A stretch of 64,000 bases of DNA, from positions 19,952,501-20,016,500 of the forward strand of contig NC_092580.1 of NCBI RefSeq assembly GCF_037975245.1, in the 5' to 3' direction. The position numbers and the translations under genes are program-made. How positions within the stretch are numbered: position 1 is the stretch's first letter; every line of letters starts with the position of its first letter. The DNA comes from Apostichopus japonicus. Its lineage: Eukaryota > Echinodermata > Holothuroidea > Aspidochirotida > Stichopodidae. The notes under the pieces are model-generated. The model did no database searches and was not told the origin of the DNA. It was given only the letters and a program-made list of their open reading frames with translations. Shown in pieces: positions 51,906 to 64,000 of this stretch.

Positions 51906-54900
51906 AGAAAGGAAAACAAAGTGACTCACATATCAAGCATGTTACTCTTGAGAATTTATCAACTTTGATGGCTGATGGATGAGTTTGTTTCAGTCAGTGA
52001 GATTTTGTGGAAAATTCCAATCATTTACTAATAACATGCACAAACAGAGATCCAATTTTTGCTCTTGTTTTAAAAGTGTTTGGAAAACTACGTATCTTGT
52101 CATGATTGAATGCCCACAATTACAGATTTGGGAGAATTTGCACACAATCGATCTATTCCCGCTAAAAAAAAAAATAATAAAATTGGTAACAATTGAGCCT
52201 CCAGTCAATGTGCCTCCTGCTGAATATGCCCTCTCTTCTCTGTAAATCATTGTATGAATATTCATGTATTTTAGAATTGCTCAAATTTAATTATCGCTGA
52301 AAGCTGTCGATTGTTTTGCAAAGACAGGTATGACATGTCTTCAAATACAGCGTCCTAGTCGTGACAATGTCACTATTCAGTTTGAGTTTTTTTTTTTAAA
52401 ATATTAAATATTTTTTTCTTAACTGTTTCAACTTTTTTATCCTGTCAAATTTTGGCAGGGTATGTTCAGCTGGCCAACAGTAGTAAATGCAAGAATGTCC
52501 TCCAGGGGAATGGGTAACTTTTGACTGAGCTGGAAGTTCACATTTTGCTTGGCAACTGTGAACGGAACATGTTTCACACACAAGTTGAGATAAATGGGCC
52601 AAAGCTCAGAAGTGATAGGCTTGGTACTACAAAGACTTGTAGAAAGGAAAAGGGGACACAAAAAGTGATAACTGCCTTGCCTTGGTTTGGTTCCAAACCT
52701 GAGAGTGACCCAAACAATTTTACCAAAAAAAAACTAGGTAACAGCACCAGCATGACATGTTTGGACTTATTTATTTTTGAAAAGAAAAGAATAATACATT
52801 TGGAAGATGAATTGCATTTTCAAAAGCAAGAAAAAAAGAAGAAATGTTTATGGTTTGGTACAAGTGGTAAAGACTTACTCTGGTGCAACAAATTCAAAGA
52901 AACTTGTGAATAATATCTACCCCCCCCCCCTCCCCCACTTTGTGGTAAAACAATACACCCCATTAAGAATCCTTTTTTCTTTTCTTTTTAAATTCATGTA
53001 ATATCATTTTGAATTAAATCAAATAAGCAAACATGGTATTTAACAGATTGTCACTCTGCCAGAACAATCAGTATCAAGTTGATGCTTTCTATAAAGAATG
53101 CAAATATTTAGGTGAATGCAAAGAACTTTATACAGACAAAAGAGCCCCCAATGGAACGACAACACCATCTATTTTTACCGTCACCGTCAGTGGTGACATG
53201 TCACAGTCAGTGGTGACAGTGACAGTCAGTCATTACCTGTCACAGTCAGTGGTGATAGATACATTGGATGTTTCAAATGTTTACATAGATGCTGCGTTCT
53301 TCCCCCCGCCCTCACTCCCTCCTTGACGTAAACAGTCTCTGATACATAAATTTCCTGTAGCACCCCAAGGCCTTACTTTATTGAAGTTTTTGTCTGTGGG
53401 GCACAATTAAAAAATAAGTAGAATTTCAGGGCTCCTCAGTGTCCCATCACAAATGAATGGAATGTTACAGGAGCAGGTATTCGTGTTCTGAATGTAAATA
53501 TTTACATACCTTTCATGCCAGTTGATTTGTACCATTGTGACATTTGCCAGAGTGTTTGGGAGCCATTCTGAATACTTTGGGGGGGGGGGAGGAGGGGCAA
53601 AAATAGTTTTAAGTGTCGCCCTAACAATGAACAAATTTCATGTACCTCACTCTAGTTTACTACCTGCCTCCATAGTCGTCACTGATTGCTCCGTGTGAAC
53701 GCATCATCCAAACTTAGGCTTGGAATTTCACATTTCTTGACCCTTGCTAAAACTGGGAAGTGCTTCAAAACACAAAGAAACTTCTGGCTAGATCAAGTTC
53801 TCTATGATGTATTCCTGAACTACCGCCCACATCGGTTTTTTGTACAGTTTTCTTGACAGCAGTTCAATAATATTTGTTGATAATAAGCAGTAATACAGGG
53901 GCAACGTTTGATACAGGCCATTCCAATTCTTTTAATTGATGAGGTTGTAACAGTGGCAGTGCCTTTTCTTCTACTGGCAAACAGCCAAATACACTGGCAT
54001 TTATCCCTTTACTAGCCCAAATAGTGCGACCTTGAAAACAGCCAGTTTATTAAATTCTGGTCGTATCTGCTTTGTAAACCTTTGCAGTAAAATGAAACTT
54101 TCAATTTTTACATGTATATTTATTTTTGGTAAAAAAATGGAAAAAAAATAAGAGTAGATCTGGGAATCTAGGAGGATGTCTTTATTTAAAGCAACACAAG
54201 ATTGTCAAGAATTTAGAAAAAATTATAGTAAATAAAAGAAAAATTTAAAAAAGTGCTTTTAGCATGATGAAACACTCGCTTGGGGTTCATCAAACCACAG
54301 AAGGATGGCGAATCACAAAGATGAACCATTTTGAAGCATTGTGTCATAAAAACAAAATTAATACTGTTTTGAGAAATGTCTCTCTCCAATTGGGTGCATT
54401 ACATTCTTTATGAAGTTTTAAGTATCCCTTTAACAAAGATGTTCGCTCCAATGGTAGGATATCACTGTAGTAATGCTGGGAGAAGGGGGGGGGGGAAGGA
54501 GTAAGAGGGGGGATTTCTGCCCATCAGTATTGCTTCACCTGCTCTTTCTTCATATGTTTTATCTGGATGTACTAAAAGGGTATTAATGTGTAGCAAGTGG
54601 TGCAGTGAATGTGTATGATGATATACTACAGGGGAAATTAAGTTACACAAAACAAGGAACTGAAATTATTGTCTACAAGGACATTTAAAAACCAACGGTC
54701 TCTTCCATGGTTCCTTACTCCTTCGCTTTAATCCTCCGGAATGTACCTTTTAGATTAAAAAAAAAACACCTGCAGTTTTGCAGATTCTAGTTTACATATA
54801 CTCAAAATATGTAGTTAGTGTTTGGTTCATATCACAGGTAGCATTGATAAATTTAGTTGAATCCTCGCTCCTTCTACGACTTGATACGTTTGAAATATTG

Positions 54901-57696
54901 ATGAGTTTAGTTTGCATTCGAATTCAACAAGTTACTACTTTTGGCTATCGTTGAGTTTGCTTACTGTTCCTCATTCTAAAACTTCTTTACTTTTAAGCAT
55001 TGATAAGTTTTCTTTACTATCGATTTATAATTTATTTCTTTAGGGTATGTGAACTTTTAATTCATGGAATGGCTTCTTGCGTAGCTAGCTAACCTAGCTT
55101 AAAGCTTCCTGGCCATTTTAACTCTGCTCCAAATTGCTTTTTTGTGTCTTTCTCCAATTCATTTTGTTTCATTCTATATTTATTTATTTATTTATACGTA
55201 TATGTTGGTTGCTTTGTTGCATTTATTGGGTTATTATGATTTTGCAAATCCCCCCATAGCCATTTGACTGACACTGTTCCCAAATTGAAGTTTTTGTAAG
55301 ACATTGGAGACAAACTGTTTTTCATTTTGATGAACCATTTCACAAACTTCATTAACGTAATTGCATTTTGGCAAATATTCATGAGGAAGAACGGCATCAA
55401 AATTCAGAGCTTAATACAAAACATTCATGATTGATCAAATATGGAAGAGCAGATGAAAGTTCCTCGAAGGGGTTTCATAGATATTCACCATTTTCTCCAT
55501 CCCATCGTTCTCGTTTGGAAATATTAGCAACGGACCTTGATTTGACAGCTTCAGTGACTTCGGGAAATATTTTAACCGAATTTGGTATTTGTCACATGAC
55601 ATGGAAATGTCTGGTATCGGTTCAGAAATCGAGAATTTCTGTTGAATAACTAGTATTGGTTTTTTTTTAAAAAAGAAAAAATAATGAAAGGAATATTTAA
55701 GAGCGGAGGTTTACCTGGAAGGGATTTCCTAAATAATTTCCTTTTCAGGTAAGGTTATTGTCCTGTACAGATTGCATAATAATGAAAAAATAAAACATGA
55801 AGAAATGTAAATCTCGTAGATATTATATGCCATGCCCTAATAAGGACATTTTTTTCCCGTTGGATTCTACAAAGATGTCGTAATTGAATGCTCGGATTCG
55901 ATATTTCAAGTTTACTGCTTAAGTCTTTGAAGGAAATGATCAACTTTGTTTTATGGTGAAGCATCTTTAACCTTCTCCTTGATCCAAAATAAAGACAAAG
56001 TTACAGTAAATGTTGTTAGATGGAAAGAGAGAGACAGGGGGAGGGGGGGGGGAGGCAAACTGCTGTTTATTTCCACTTGCCCCTGACAGCATGCATGCTT
56101 TTAATGCATATCAATATATTCTTTTAATTCCATTTTACCCTCTCTTATCGTTGAATTCTTTCCTTCATTATCCATGTGCACAAAGGTTTTACAACCACTT
56201 TGTTCAACAAGGTGTTTTCCTGAGATTGCCTTTGCTCCTTCTCCCCGCTCATTGCGCAGTTATGCCCGTCCTGAAAATGTCGAGGTAATCTGTCAGAGTT
56301 TAATGACGGTCGTTGAGTGACGTTCCCTTGAATTTACAAAAAGTCTGTATCGACGCTTTCTCTGAGTAAAGATGACAGCATGATTTATAATTTGCCGTCG
56401 CTGTTCACTCAATTACCTCCTTCATTGCACCTGCGTCACTCCTCTTTCTGTCTCTCTCTTCATCTTTCTCTCTCTCTCTCTCCCTCTCCTTATTTTTTTC
56501 TCTACTTTGAATTATGCCTTTATGCCTTGTCACTTTGTAGAACATCATTCTGTGGTGTTAAGTCACTGGCGTGCATCAATTTTTAGTACCAAAAGTACAG
56601 ACAAATCAACAACAAATGCAAAACGTACGGAGTGATCCGATTAAAACGAAAGACTCGGAACCAACTTTTCAACTCACCCAAAAGATGGCAAATTGCCAAT
56701 TGAAATTTTTACCCGAGAGAATCGTCTCCCAGACACTGTTATCTTTTACCAGTGAATATCAAAGTACCCCGAGCTGTGTTTGAGACACAGTGTACAGTTT
56801 TTTGTTCCACACAGAGCTATTAGCTTACTCCTACGGCTAAGGTGGCCGTTATGGATAATTCATTTCATCCGGCAAGGCTTTGCGTATGTTTAACTTTTGC
56901 ACACAGTTCAGGGATCAACTATGGTCATTTGCAAGTCTTTGTATACATATGGTACAGAGTGGGGCTCCCAGCGCTGTGCTACGGTCGTCGTTAAGATATA
57001 CACAGGTATGGAAGGGAAGGAGCTAGGTTCCTAATCCAACTCGACAGTTTACAAGCTGCACTGCCTGTGATATTATAAGTGCTATGGCTCACAATGGTTG
57101 TATCCAATGTAGTCATGTTTTTTTTTTCAAATGACAAATTGGCAGTGGTTTGCAAAGACTGTAATTCTATGTGTGTTTGGTGACCAGCTTTGTAAGGTTA
57201 AATCTGCTAAACAAGATCTGCCAAATCTTATAAAAAGTCCCATACTACTTTTTTAAAGCTTAAGCAACCTGTTAAAGTACCGAGTGGGACTAGCACATAT
57301 TTGCATATACATAGATCAGACTCAAAATTGACCAGTTTAGACAATAATTTGTCTTCTGTGAGATTCTATAGAACACTTCACAGTAAGTAGTAAGTTCTAA
57401 CCTTCATCCGTGAATTTCAGACAATTTTTTTTCTCATTCGCATGTATGAATTTCTTACATACTGGTTAGTTACATTGTTACAATAGTTTTAATTCCTTAT
57501 ATTGTAAGCCCGTAAAACAAAGACTGAGAAGTTAAAAAACAAAAGACCGACCTTATAATGAGATTGTGAGAAGAAAAAATCCAGGAAAGATTCAATGCAA
57601 AACTAATAAATTAAAAATGGATTCTGGATTACTTGAATGATCCATACCACAGTTTATTGAAATATTAAATCTTGTGTATCCATTAAAAATGTGAGT
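51906..57696. other. No gene recognised
   Basis: Holds scattered homopolymers (G and C runs near 52920, 53580, 54487, 56041), a small CAGTCAGTGGTGACA-type direct repeat at about 53160-53260 and a diverged dispersed repeat copy at 53860-54010. No exon with convincing borders was found. Confidence 0.4.
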
Positions 57697-57844
57697 TTAA
57701 TCTTGAATTGAATGCACCGGTTTGAATGAACTTTGGGCTACAGCTTGCTTGCATACATAACGATAAACTTGCTCTCCGGCCATCTTGTCAATCCAATCAC
57801 TTCCACAAATATCAGCAAAAACTGTGAAGGACTTTTGGTCCTCT
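57697..57844 (-). CDS. Unrecognised exon-like reading frame, possible terminal exon
   Basis: An open stretch ends in TAA at 57697-57699 and is preceded by a long pyrimidine tract and AG at 57845-57846, so it could be the last exon of a minus-strand gene running in from the right. The product (EDQKSFTVFADICGSDWID..., ending PVHSIQD) has normal composition with two cysteines 18 apart (ICGSDW ... YRYVCKQ). Read instead from the ATG at 57885 it is a 62-residue peptide starting with a weakly hydrophobic MTFSLVLAVFSL. I do not recognise a family and found no upstream exon. Confidence 0.25.
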
Positions 57845-57885
57845 CTTATCAAAGAAAAAACAGCTAATACAAGTGAAAAAGTCAT

Positions 57886-60800
57886 TAATTTTCAGCTATT
57901 TTGAAGAATGTTGTGGGAAGACTTAGCCTTGTTTCTATCAGTGAAAGCTGAGAAGCCCTTTATTATAGTTCTGTTAGAGCACTTCCTGATAAACAGGAAA
58001 TGAAAGTTACAATAATTTTTTTCCTCTGATGAAGGCTGTTTGGAGATGCTCACATAAATATTTTGAGTTTTAGTAACAAAATATTATTAAACAAGTTCAC
58101 CAACATGTCAATTCTGAAAGATATGACAGGTGAAATGCAAACAAGTGGATTGTTGTTTCCAATTTCTGTCCAATTCAGAATTTCTGAAGAATTCTAGACA
58201 ACCTAGAGTTTAAAAGTTGAAAGAAATGAAGGATAAAAAACACTGAAAAAACCCAGCACATTGCCACCCATATGATAGCACAGTGTGCTTAGATGTCACC
58301 TTTAACAGAATTCACTTCTTTCTTGATGACCAATGCTCTGTATACTATATATGCTAGATCAGCTAAAAAAAAAAAAAGAAGAAATAAAGGACCTAATATT
58401 GTCGGTTACAGTGACACTGAGACTCAACACATAGTGGGGAGTCATTGGGCTACAGCCTTGGCCCAGGGTCAATTAGGGGCCCTGGGGAAATACCGGATAG
58501 ATAGTAATAATTTCTTCTTATTTCATAATATACTTTGAGGCAAAACTAACACTTCAAGCAGGGGGTGCTAATGACATATCTTTCTCAGGGGCCTTTATCT
58601 GAATCTCAACGCCACCAAATGAAGACTTCATGTCGTCGTTGAGAATCTTCTCAATGTGAAACTGATCATTGTTAAAGTGCGCCCTCTGTAGATCAATACT
58701 AAGCCCTTTCTGTGAAGTCTGTTGTCATACCCTGCAACCGGGGCTCTCAGTAGACTTTCACTTAAGTCACGAAAGAATTTAATCCGGCCTAACAAAAAAA
58801 CTTGACCCAGATTCTTGCACTTATTTAGGTGTATGGACCCTAAATCACGGCCTCAACCTTGAACACCCTACTGGCCTTCTCTGCTCAAATCCAGTTGTTT
58901 ATCGATATTATGATTTTTGTCAGATTGCCCTTTGACCTAACCAACAGTTTTTCTCTGAAGCTGGTAGAAACATGCAATGAAATGCCTTACTCTAGAGTAC
59001 ATGGACTGAATCAGCAGTGAATAGAGGTGGCTATGAAAAATTCTGGTTAATTTAAATGGAATGTTTTGAGCTTAAGCGCTACAGTTTGTCAAAAGCATGG
59101 TCAGTATTTGTCAATAATGTTTTGTGACATAAGCCAGCAGAAAAGTTAAAGCTGAACATGTTACCTATGTTTTTGTACTCTGTCTATTCCTTCCTATTTT
59201 TCTTTGCTTTTGTTTATTGTGGAATGTTTTGATATGCTTTCATACGAAATGAGACATGTTCGTTCATGACGTGCCATGTAAAAAAAAAATCTCTCATTAT
59301 TTATATATATAAAGATGATTAATTAGTTGTTGATTTGATCTTTATTGGTGCCATTACTAGATGAATTACAGAGACAGTGCAGCTGTAGTCGGTTTTATGG
59401 AGAAGTTTCAGGACGGTTATGCGGCGAGAGATGCCGCATAAAACCTGACAGTCCTTGCGTTGCGACAAAACTATTTGAAGTTTGGTTATAATGGATTGCA
59501 TAGTTGCGCAATATATAGACCCATCTCAAAACAACGATGGCTGCAGAATGAAAAAATAGTTCAACTTATTTTTAGCTAGTGAGTCATAGTCTGGTACTGT
59601 ACTGACTGATTGATTTTTATTGTGTGGGAGACAGTACCCTTGATTTGTAGTACCTATACCATGTTGACACATACAGTTATTAAAGTCAAGACTAAGTCAG
59701 TGATGGCAGAAAAACATTTGGGAATCTTGACCTTTGTCTTTGTGTGACACACAAAAACAAAAGATCAATGTGTGTGTGTGTGTGTGAGTGTTTTCCAATT
59801 TCAATTTAGATCAATGAAATCAAGTCAACACATTTATTGCATCATTCAAGCCAAAAGAGAATATGAATTAACGAAAGATTAAACTTTAGAGAGTGTGAAC
59901 ATGTATGGATATTGAAAGAAAGCATGATGTATATCTGGTAGAGTAGTAGGACAAATGATCTTAGATAGATAAATTGATCTAGAAGACATCTACAAACATT
60001 TTGCAAGAAAATTGAGTGGAATTTCAACTATTTAACGTGTAATGCTCAGAGAATTCCTGAATCTATTGTTGCAGTGGTGTACGGAATAACAACTGGACAA
60101 GAATGATGTTGAAATACTTTGGCATACTTTGCATAATTGGAACATAAAGGGGGAGGGTGGTGAGGCAGGGAATTTGATGACTATATTCGATGACACTTTA
60201 GTTATCCTTCGATAGGATCAAAGCATGGATGTGATTAGTAATTGGTGGTTTAATGGTCTGGGATGATTAATTTCATTGTTTTTGGTTTTGTTTTTCATTA
60301 TAGTCACACATGATATGTACATACTTAAGTTTAATATTGATGGAAGGTTTTTCTTTACATGTGCAATGATTTTGTATTGCATTTTGTAATTGCATTTTGT
60401 ACTGAATTTTCAATAGTCTTGGCTGGAGGTACAATATTCAACCAATAGAGGAAAGATACAAAACTAGCAAAAATTAATGATCTGCTACTTTAGTTCACCA
60501 AAACTGCAATAGGAACATTAAAATCCAGCCATAAACCTCAACTTAAGGTTTACAAGAAGGAAAAATAAAACAATGTCACATTAAATTTGTGGGGTCTCTA
60601 TTTTGTCCGCACTGGGGTAAATCCTGAAACGTTAATAATTTCATAATTAACCTTTACTTCGTTTGAGGGCTGTCATTCCCTCACCTACCTGTCTCCTCGC
60701 AACTTACTCCCTCATGCTCTACCATGACTAGAGTGACATGCCTGGTGACCTTTGAGTACTGCCCTCATTCAGTGTACCACCTGAAAATGTCCATGAAATG

Positions 60801-60944
60801 TTCTATTGTTTTGGTCTCAGTGATACAGAGTGGAACCATAAACACAAGCAAAATACAGCTTTATCAGTGAACACTTGCAATAAAAACATTAAGAAAGGAA
60901 ATGGGTAAGGAATTCACCAAATTTCACAAAATAGTTATATTCTG
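57886..60944. other. No gene recognised
   Basis: Open frames are short and without motifs. A small imperfect palindrome around GGCGAGAGATGCCGC lies near 59420 and a (GT)n tract near 59770. Confidence 0.35.
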
Positions 60945-61250
60945 ATACACTCCTTCATAGTGGCATACAGGTAACTATGTAGTCAGTACTGTACACATTG
61001 TTATGTATGGTAAATGTGAGTGGTGAATTTGCAGCATTGTAAAGTAGTATGACATGGCTTGAATTAACCTACATAATATATGTTGTTATACTCTGATACA
61101 CTCCTATATACAGGTAACGTCAAAAGTCAATGCTGCATTAAGTTAGTTAGTTCTCACACTGTACTCATCGTTATGTACGTACGGTAATGTGAGTTGTGAA
61201 CATCCAATATTGTACAGTAGTATGGCATGGCTTTAATTAACCTACATGTC
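60945..61250. repeat. Tandem duplication of about 150 bp
   Basis: Two diverged copies, about 60945-61080 and 61088-61245, share CTGATACACTCCT, ACAGGTAAC, TTATGTA and GTAGTATG(A/G)CATGGCTT followed by AATTAACCTACAT. No coding frame. Confidence 0.75.
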
Positions 61251-61448
61251 GTTGTAAAAATATCTTAATTTGCAATTTCATAAATTGTGGCTTTCCCCTC
61301 ATAATGAAGAAATATATATATGCAATGATAGTGTGTTCGGCATATCTTTTCCAGAAGTTTGAGGGTCTATGAATTTGGTTGAGTTGATATTAAAATACCT
61401 ATAAATACTGTTCATCATTGTGTAAAATCGTCATTGTTGGCTTTTCTG

Positions 61449-61705
61449 TAGCAACTTGCCCATGTAACCAGATACATTATTCTCTGTGTGTGTGGTGGAA
61501 TTGGCATGTTTTACACTGAAGGTCCTGCAAGATAAACACATAAAGATCAGTTCTATACCTTATTAGCAGAAACATTACTTGCCCATGGATGTTACCAGGG
61601 AAATGATTCCTTGTGTGAGGTGGAATGGGCATGTTTTACACTGAGGGTCCTGCAAGATAAACACAGAAAAGTCAGTACTCTTCCTTAGAAGCAGAAACAT
61701 TACTT
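61449..61705. repeat. Tandem duplication of about 127 bp
   Basis: Copies starting near 61452 and 61578 share ACTTGCCCATG, GGCATGTTTTACACTGA(A/G)GG and TCCTGCAAGATAAACACA. Both end at AGCAGAAACATTACTTGC. No coding frame. Confidence 0.8.
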
Positions 61706-64000
61706 GCAGCATATCCCTGTTATGTGTATGTTATCAGTTCATGGTGGATTTATGGTGGCATTATTTTGTGCATTAGGTTTTAATATCAGGCCTACAGGGT
61801 CCACACATGTTTAGGGCGATGACCCAGGATGACCCAGGATCTTCCATGAGGACTGAGTCATAACCCACCAGACCCTCCCTCATTCCTCAGAATTCTGAAA
61901 GCTAGCTTTGAGGTAGCATACGCCCATTACAAGCCCCATTGACTTACACACTAAATCACAAAAGTAATGTGGTCTTTAAGTCTAGATAGAAGTTTTCACT
62001 AGCTTAACGCTACCCATCACCGGATAGCTGACAAGTTGGCCTTTCATGGCACCATCAATTTTCCGTACCATGACCGTGAAAATTTTTTGCTATCCGAGCC
62101 GGAAGTTTTCGTCACTTGTAAACAAACCTCTTCACTCAGTGGTAAACAAATTTCCTACGCTGCTCCTGGGAAGCCTAAAGGGGTCTAAAATTGCCTCAAT
62201 TGACCCAATTTTTTCACCACATGTACTTCCATTCATGCTCTTCAACATGAAAGCCACAAAAAACTAGATTATGATTGATAACAGGTCACAAAAGATGTTC
62301 TCCTGCTGCTTTTTGGCACTTTTCCTGAAGGAGAACAATCGAGCGGATTGATATAGACTCTAATAGGAGTATGCCACCTTAAGTGAGAGTTGAATTTTTT
62401 TTTTTTTTCCAAAATGATACTTTTCATAGTCGTCACAATATAAACCACAACAGAATTATATGCAATTATCATTTTAGGTCCATAAAGATGTATTTTCAGA
62501 GATTTCAGTATGCACGGTGCAGTGTGTAAATACACATATGAGCAATACTGTGTAAGCAGTAACCAGGTCTATGTCTGCAACAACACTTCCAGTCACCAAT
62601 TTTGATAAGCTTGACCAATTTGGGTGCATCTATGATTCTTGCAGGTATTACTGGTATCCCTGATCACAATCCACTTGGTCTGGCTTGCCCTACCTGCAGA
62701 AACATCATCCATAGAAGGGTTAGCGGTGAGGGCTTTTTCGTCTCTGGCTCTGAAAAGTGATGAAAACTACTTTTGTTTAGCTCAGCAGATTCCTCACAAA
62801 CTGACCCACAGGACATACCCCAATGTATTCCTGAACTGTTTGGAACATGTTAAACTGATATTGCATGTCACTCCAGTGCAACTGTTAAGTTACTAAGAAT
62901 AAAAGAAGAGAATTGAAGGTGTTCTTTGCCAAAACTGGATCATCGGGATTTGTAAACAACAGCCTCACTGTAACAGTATTACAGCAGTCAAAAGGAAAGC
63001 TTACTGGAATGCTATCTAGATACACTGTTCACCTCAATAGCATATCCAGTCCATTTAAAGGTTTGTGCATAGGTTGTTACAATGTATTAAAGACAGTTAT
63101 AAGAGAAGAGAGGTGGATAGGGGGGCATATTTCATGATAAAACATTCAAATTTGTTGCTCGGCAGAGAACAACAACGTCAAATTACCTTATTCTCCATTG
63201 GTGGCAAGCACTGGTTCCTATAGTTACTACAGTAGATCTCCCATGGAAGCATCAGGATATCTCTTTCTGCTGTCAGAGTTGTTTGGGATTTGTTGTTACC
63301 TCATCTAACCAGTGAGTCCATTGATACCACACCCATTCAAAGTATATCGCTGTGCATGCTGAGGACTTAGCACATCAACTTTCTCTGAAATTGACAAAAC
63401 AACAGAAAACTAATGAGGAGTGAATAGGCTCAAAAACCCCTTGATGCACATTGGCAGAAGCAGAATATGCATACCTTTGTGGATTATTTGCTAAATAAGA
63501 CTCAAAACATTCTCTGTGCAAGGTATTAGCCCTCAGCAGCCACTCCACTTAGGATACAGACCTCATACAACATTGTGCTACAGCTGGTGTAGACTTGGTC
63601 TAGGATACTAACGTAGCGCCATTATGAACCTGAGGCCTAGGCCTAAGCTAACAACATTAGGGGTATTTCATGCATTGAAACTGAGTTTTTGTCCTTAGTT
63701 AAACACCAGGTACTTCCAGCTTTAGCAAAAATAACCTAAAGTATGATTACCATGTAATTTAGGTGCCCACAGATGTCAAATTTCACTGAACTTAGTCGTT
63801 CACGTCACACACACTGCAGGCTTTTTGGTCTGATTCTGAAGGATTTTGAATTTCGTGCATTTGGCACCTACTTAGCAGATTCAAGGCAGGAATCATACTA
63901 CGGAAGCTTTGGTAGGTCAAGGCTTAATGACCCAATAGTTTATTGGGGAGGAAAACTGGTTAGAAATGCTCAGAAGGCTGTTCTAGTCTAATGTATGGAC
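61706..64000. other. No gene recognised
   Basis: Several short frames (62046-62267, 62639-62896, 63773-63991) have no recognisable domain or splice context. The frame at 62639 starts with a hydrophobic stretch but has no supporting evidence. Confidence 0.35.

Noticed and set aside
52125-52190. Alternative THOC7 last exon after the AG at about 52123-52124
   Set aside because: Would add DLGEFAHNR... in phase but has a poor pyrimidine tract and a poly-A-derived lysine run. The acceptor at 51879 is slightly better, and neither is secure.
52521-52913. 130-codon plus-strand frame
   Set aside because: Lysine-rich through A-runs, no domain, no conserved borders, and not in phase with THOC7.

Overview
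The window is eukaryotic nuclear DNA: AT-rich, intron-rich and full of short mobile elements and simple repeats. Gene structures, the domain mix (trypsin + Frizzled + CUB in one protein) and the repeat style (tRNA-derived SINEs, recurring TTGACCTTTGACCT tracts, many small hAT-like elements) suggest an invertebrate deuterostome, probably an echinoderm such as a sea cucumber. The species is an inference. Nothing prokaryotic is visible.

Three genes can be rebuilt exon by exon with GT/AG borders and matching phases. (1) AASS, minus strand, 20.3 kb down to 0.6 kb: 16 coding exons giving the mitochondrial target peptide, the whole lysine-ketoglutarate reductase half and most of the saccharopine dehydrogenase half of the lysine-degradation enzyme. 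Its last part lies beyond the left edge. (2) A modular serine protease, minus strand, 39.5 kb down to about 26.2 kb: signal peptide, trypsin-like domain with full His/Asp/Ser triad, Frizzled-type cysteine-rich domain, CUB domain, a stalk made by seven tandemly duplicated 48-bp exons, and a probable transmembrane C-terminus. (3) THOC7, plus strand, 41.6 kb to at least 50.5 kb: a THO/TREX mRNA-export subunit, head-to-head with the protease. The three genes have no evident functional link.

Layout: 0.6-20.3 kb AASS, whose introns hold a SINE, a roughly 900-bp array of tRNA-half repeats, a four-copy tandem repeat and a foldback element. 20.4-26.1 kb is intergenic, with a complete 1.0-kb hAT-like element and a 50-bp tandem repeat. 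26.2-39.5 kb is the protease, with a 500-bp foldback element, a roughly 500-bp GAT microsatellite, a 1.8-kb nested transposon and a tRNA-like gene in its introns. 39.5-41.6 kb is the shared upstream region. 41.6-52 kb is THOC7, with two further hAT-like elements. 52-64 kb has no recognised gene, only duplicated segments and one unrecognised exon-like reading frame on the minus strand near 57.7 kb.

The two most unusual structures are the seven phase-compatible 48-bp mini-exons of the protease, each paired with a CATC microsatellite, and the head-to-tail array of T-arm-less tRNA-Thr-like halves in an AASS intron. Five small elements here have perfect 8-bp target-site duplications.
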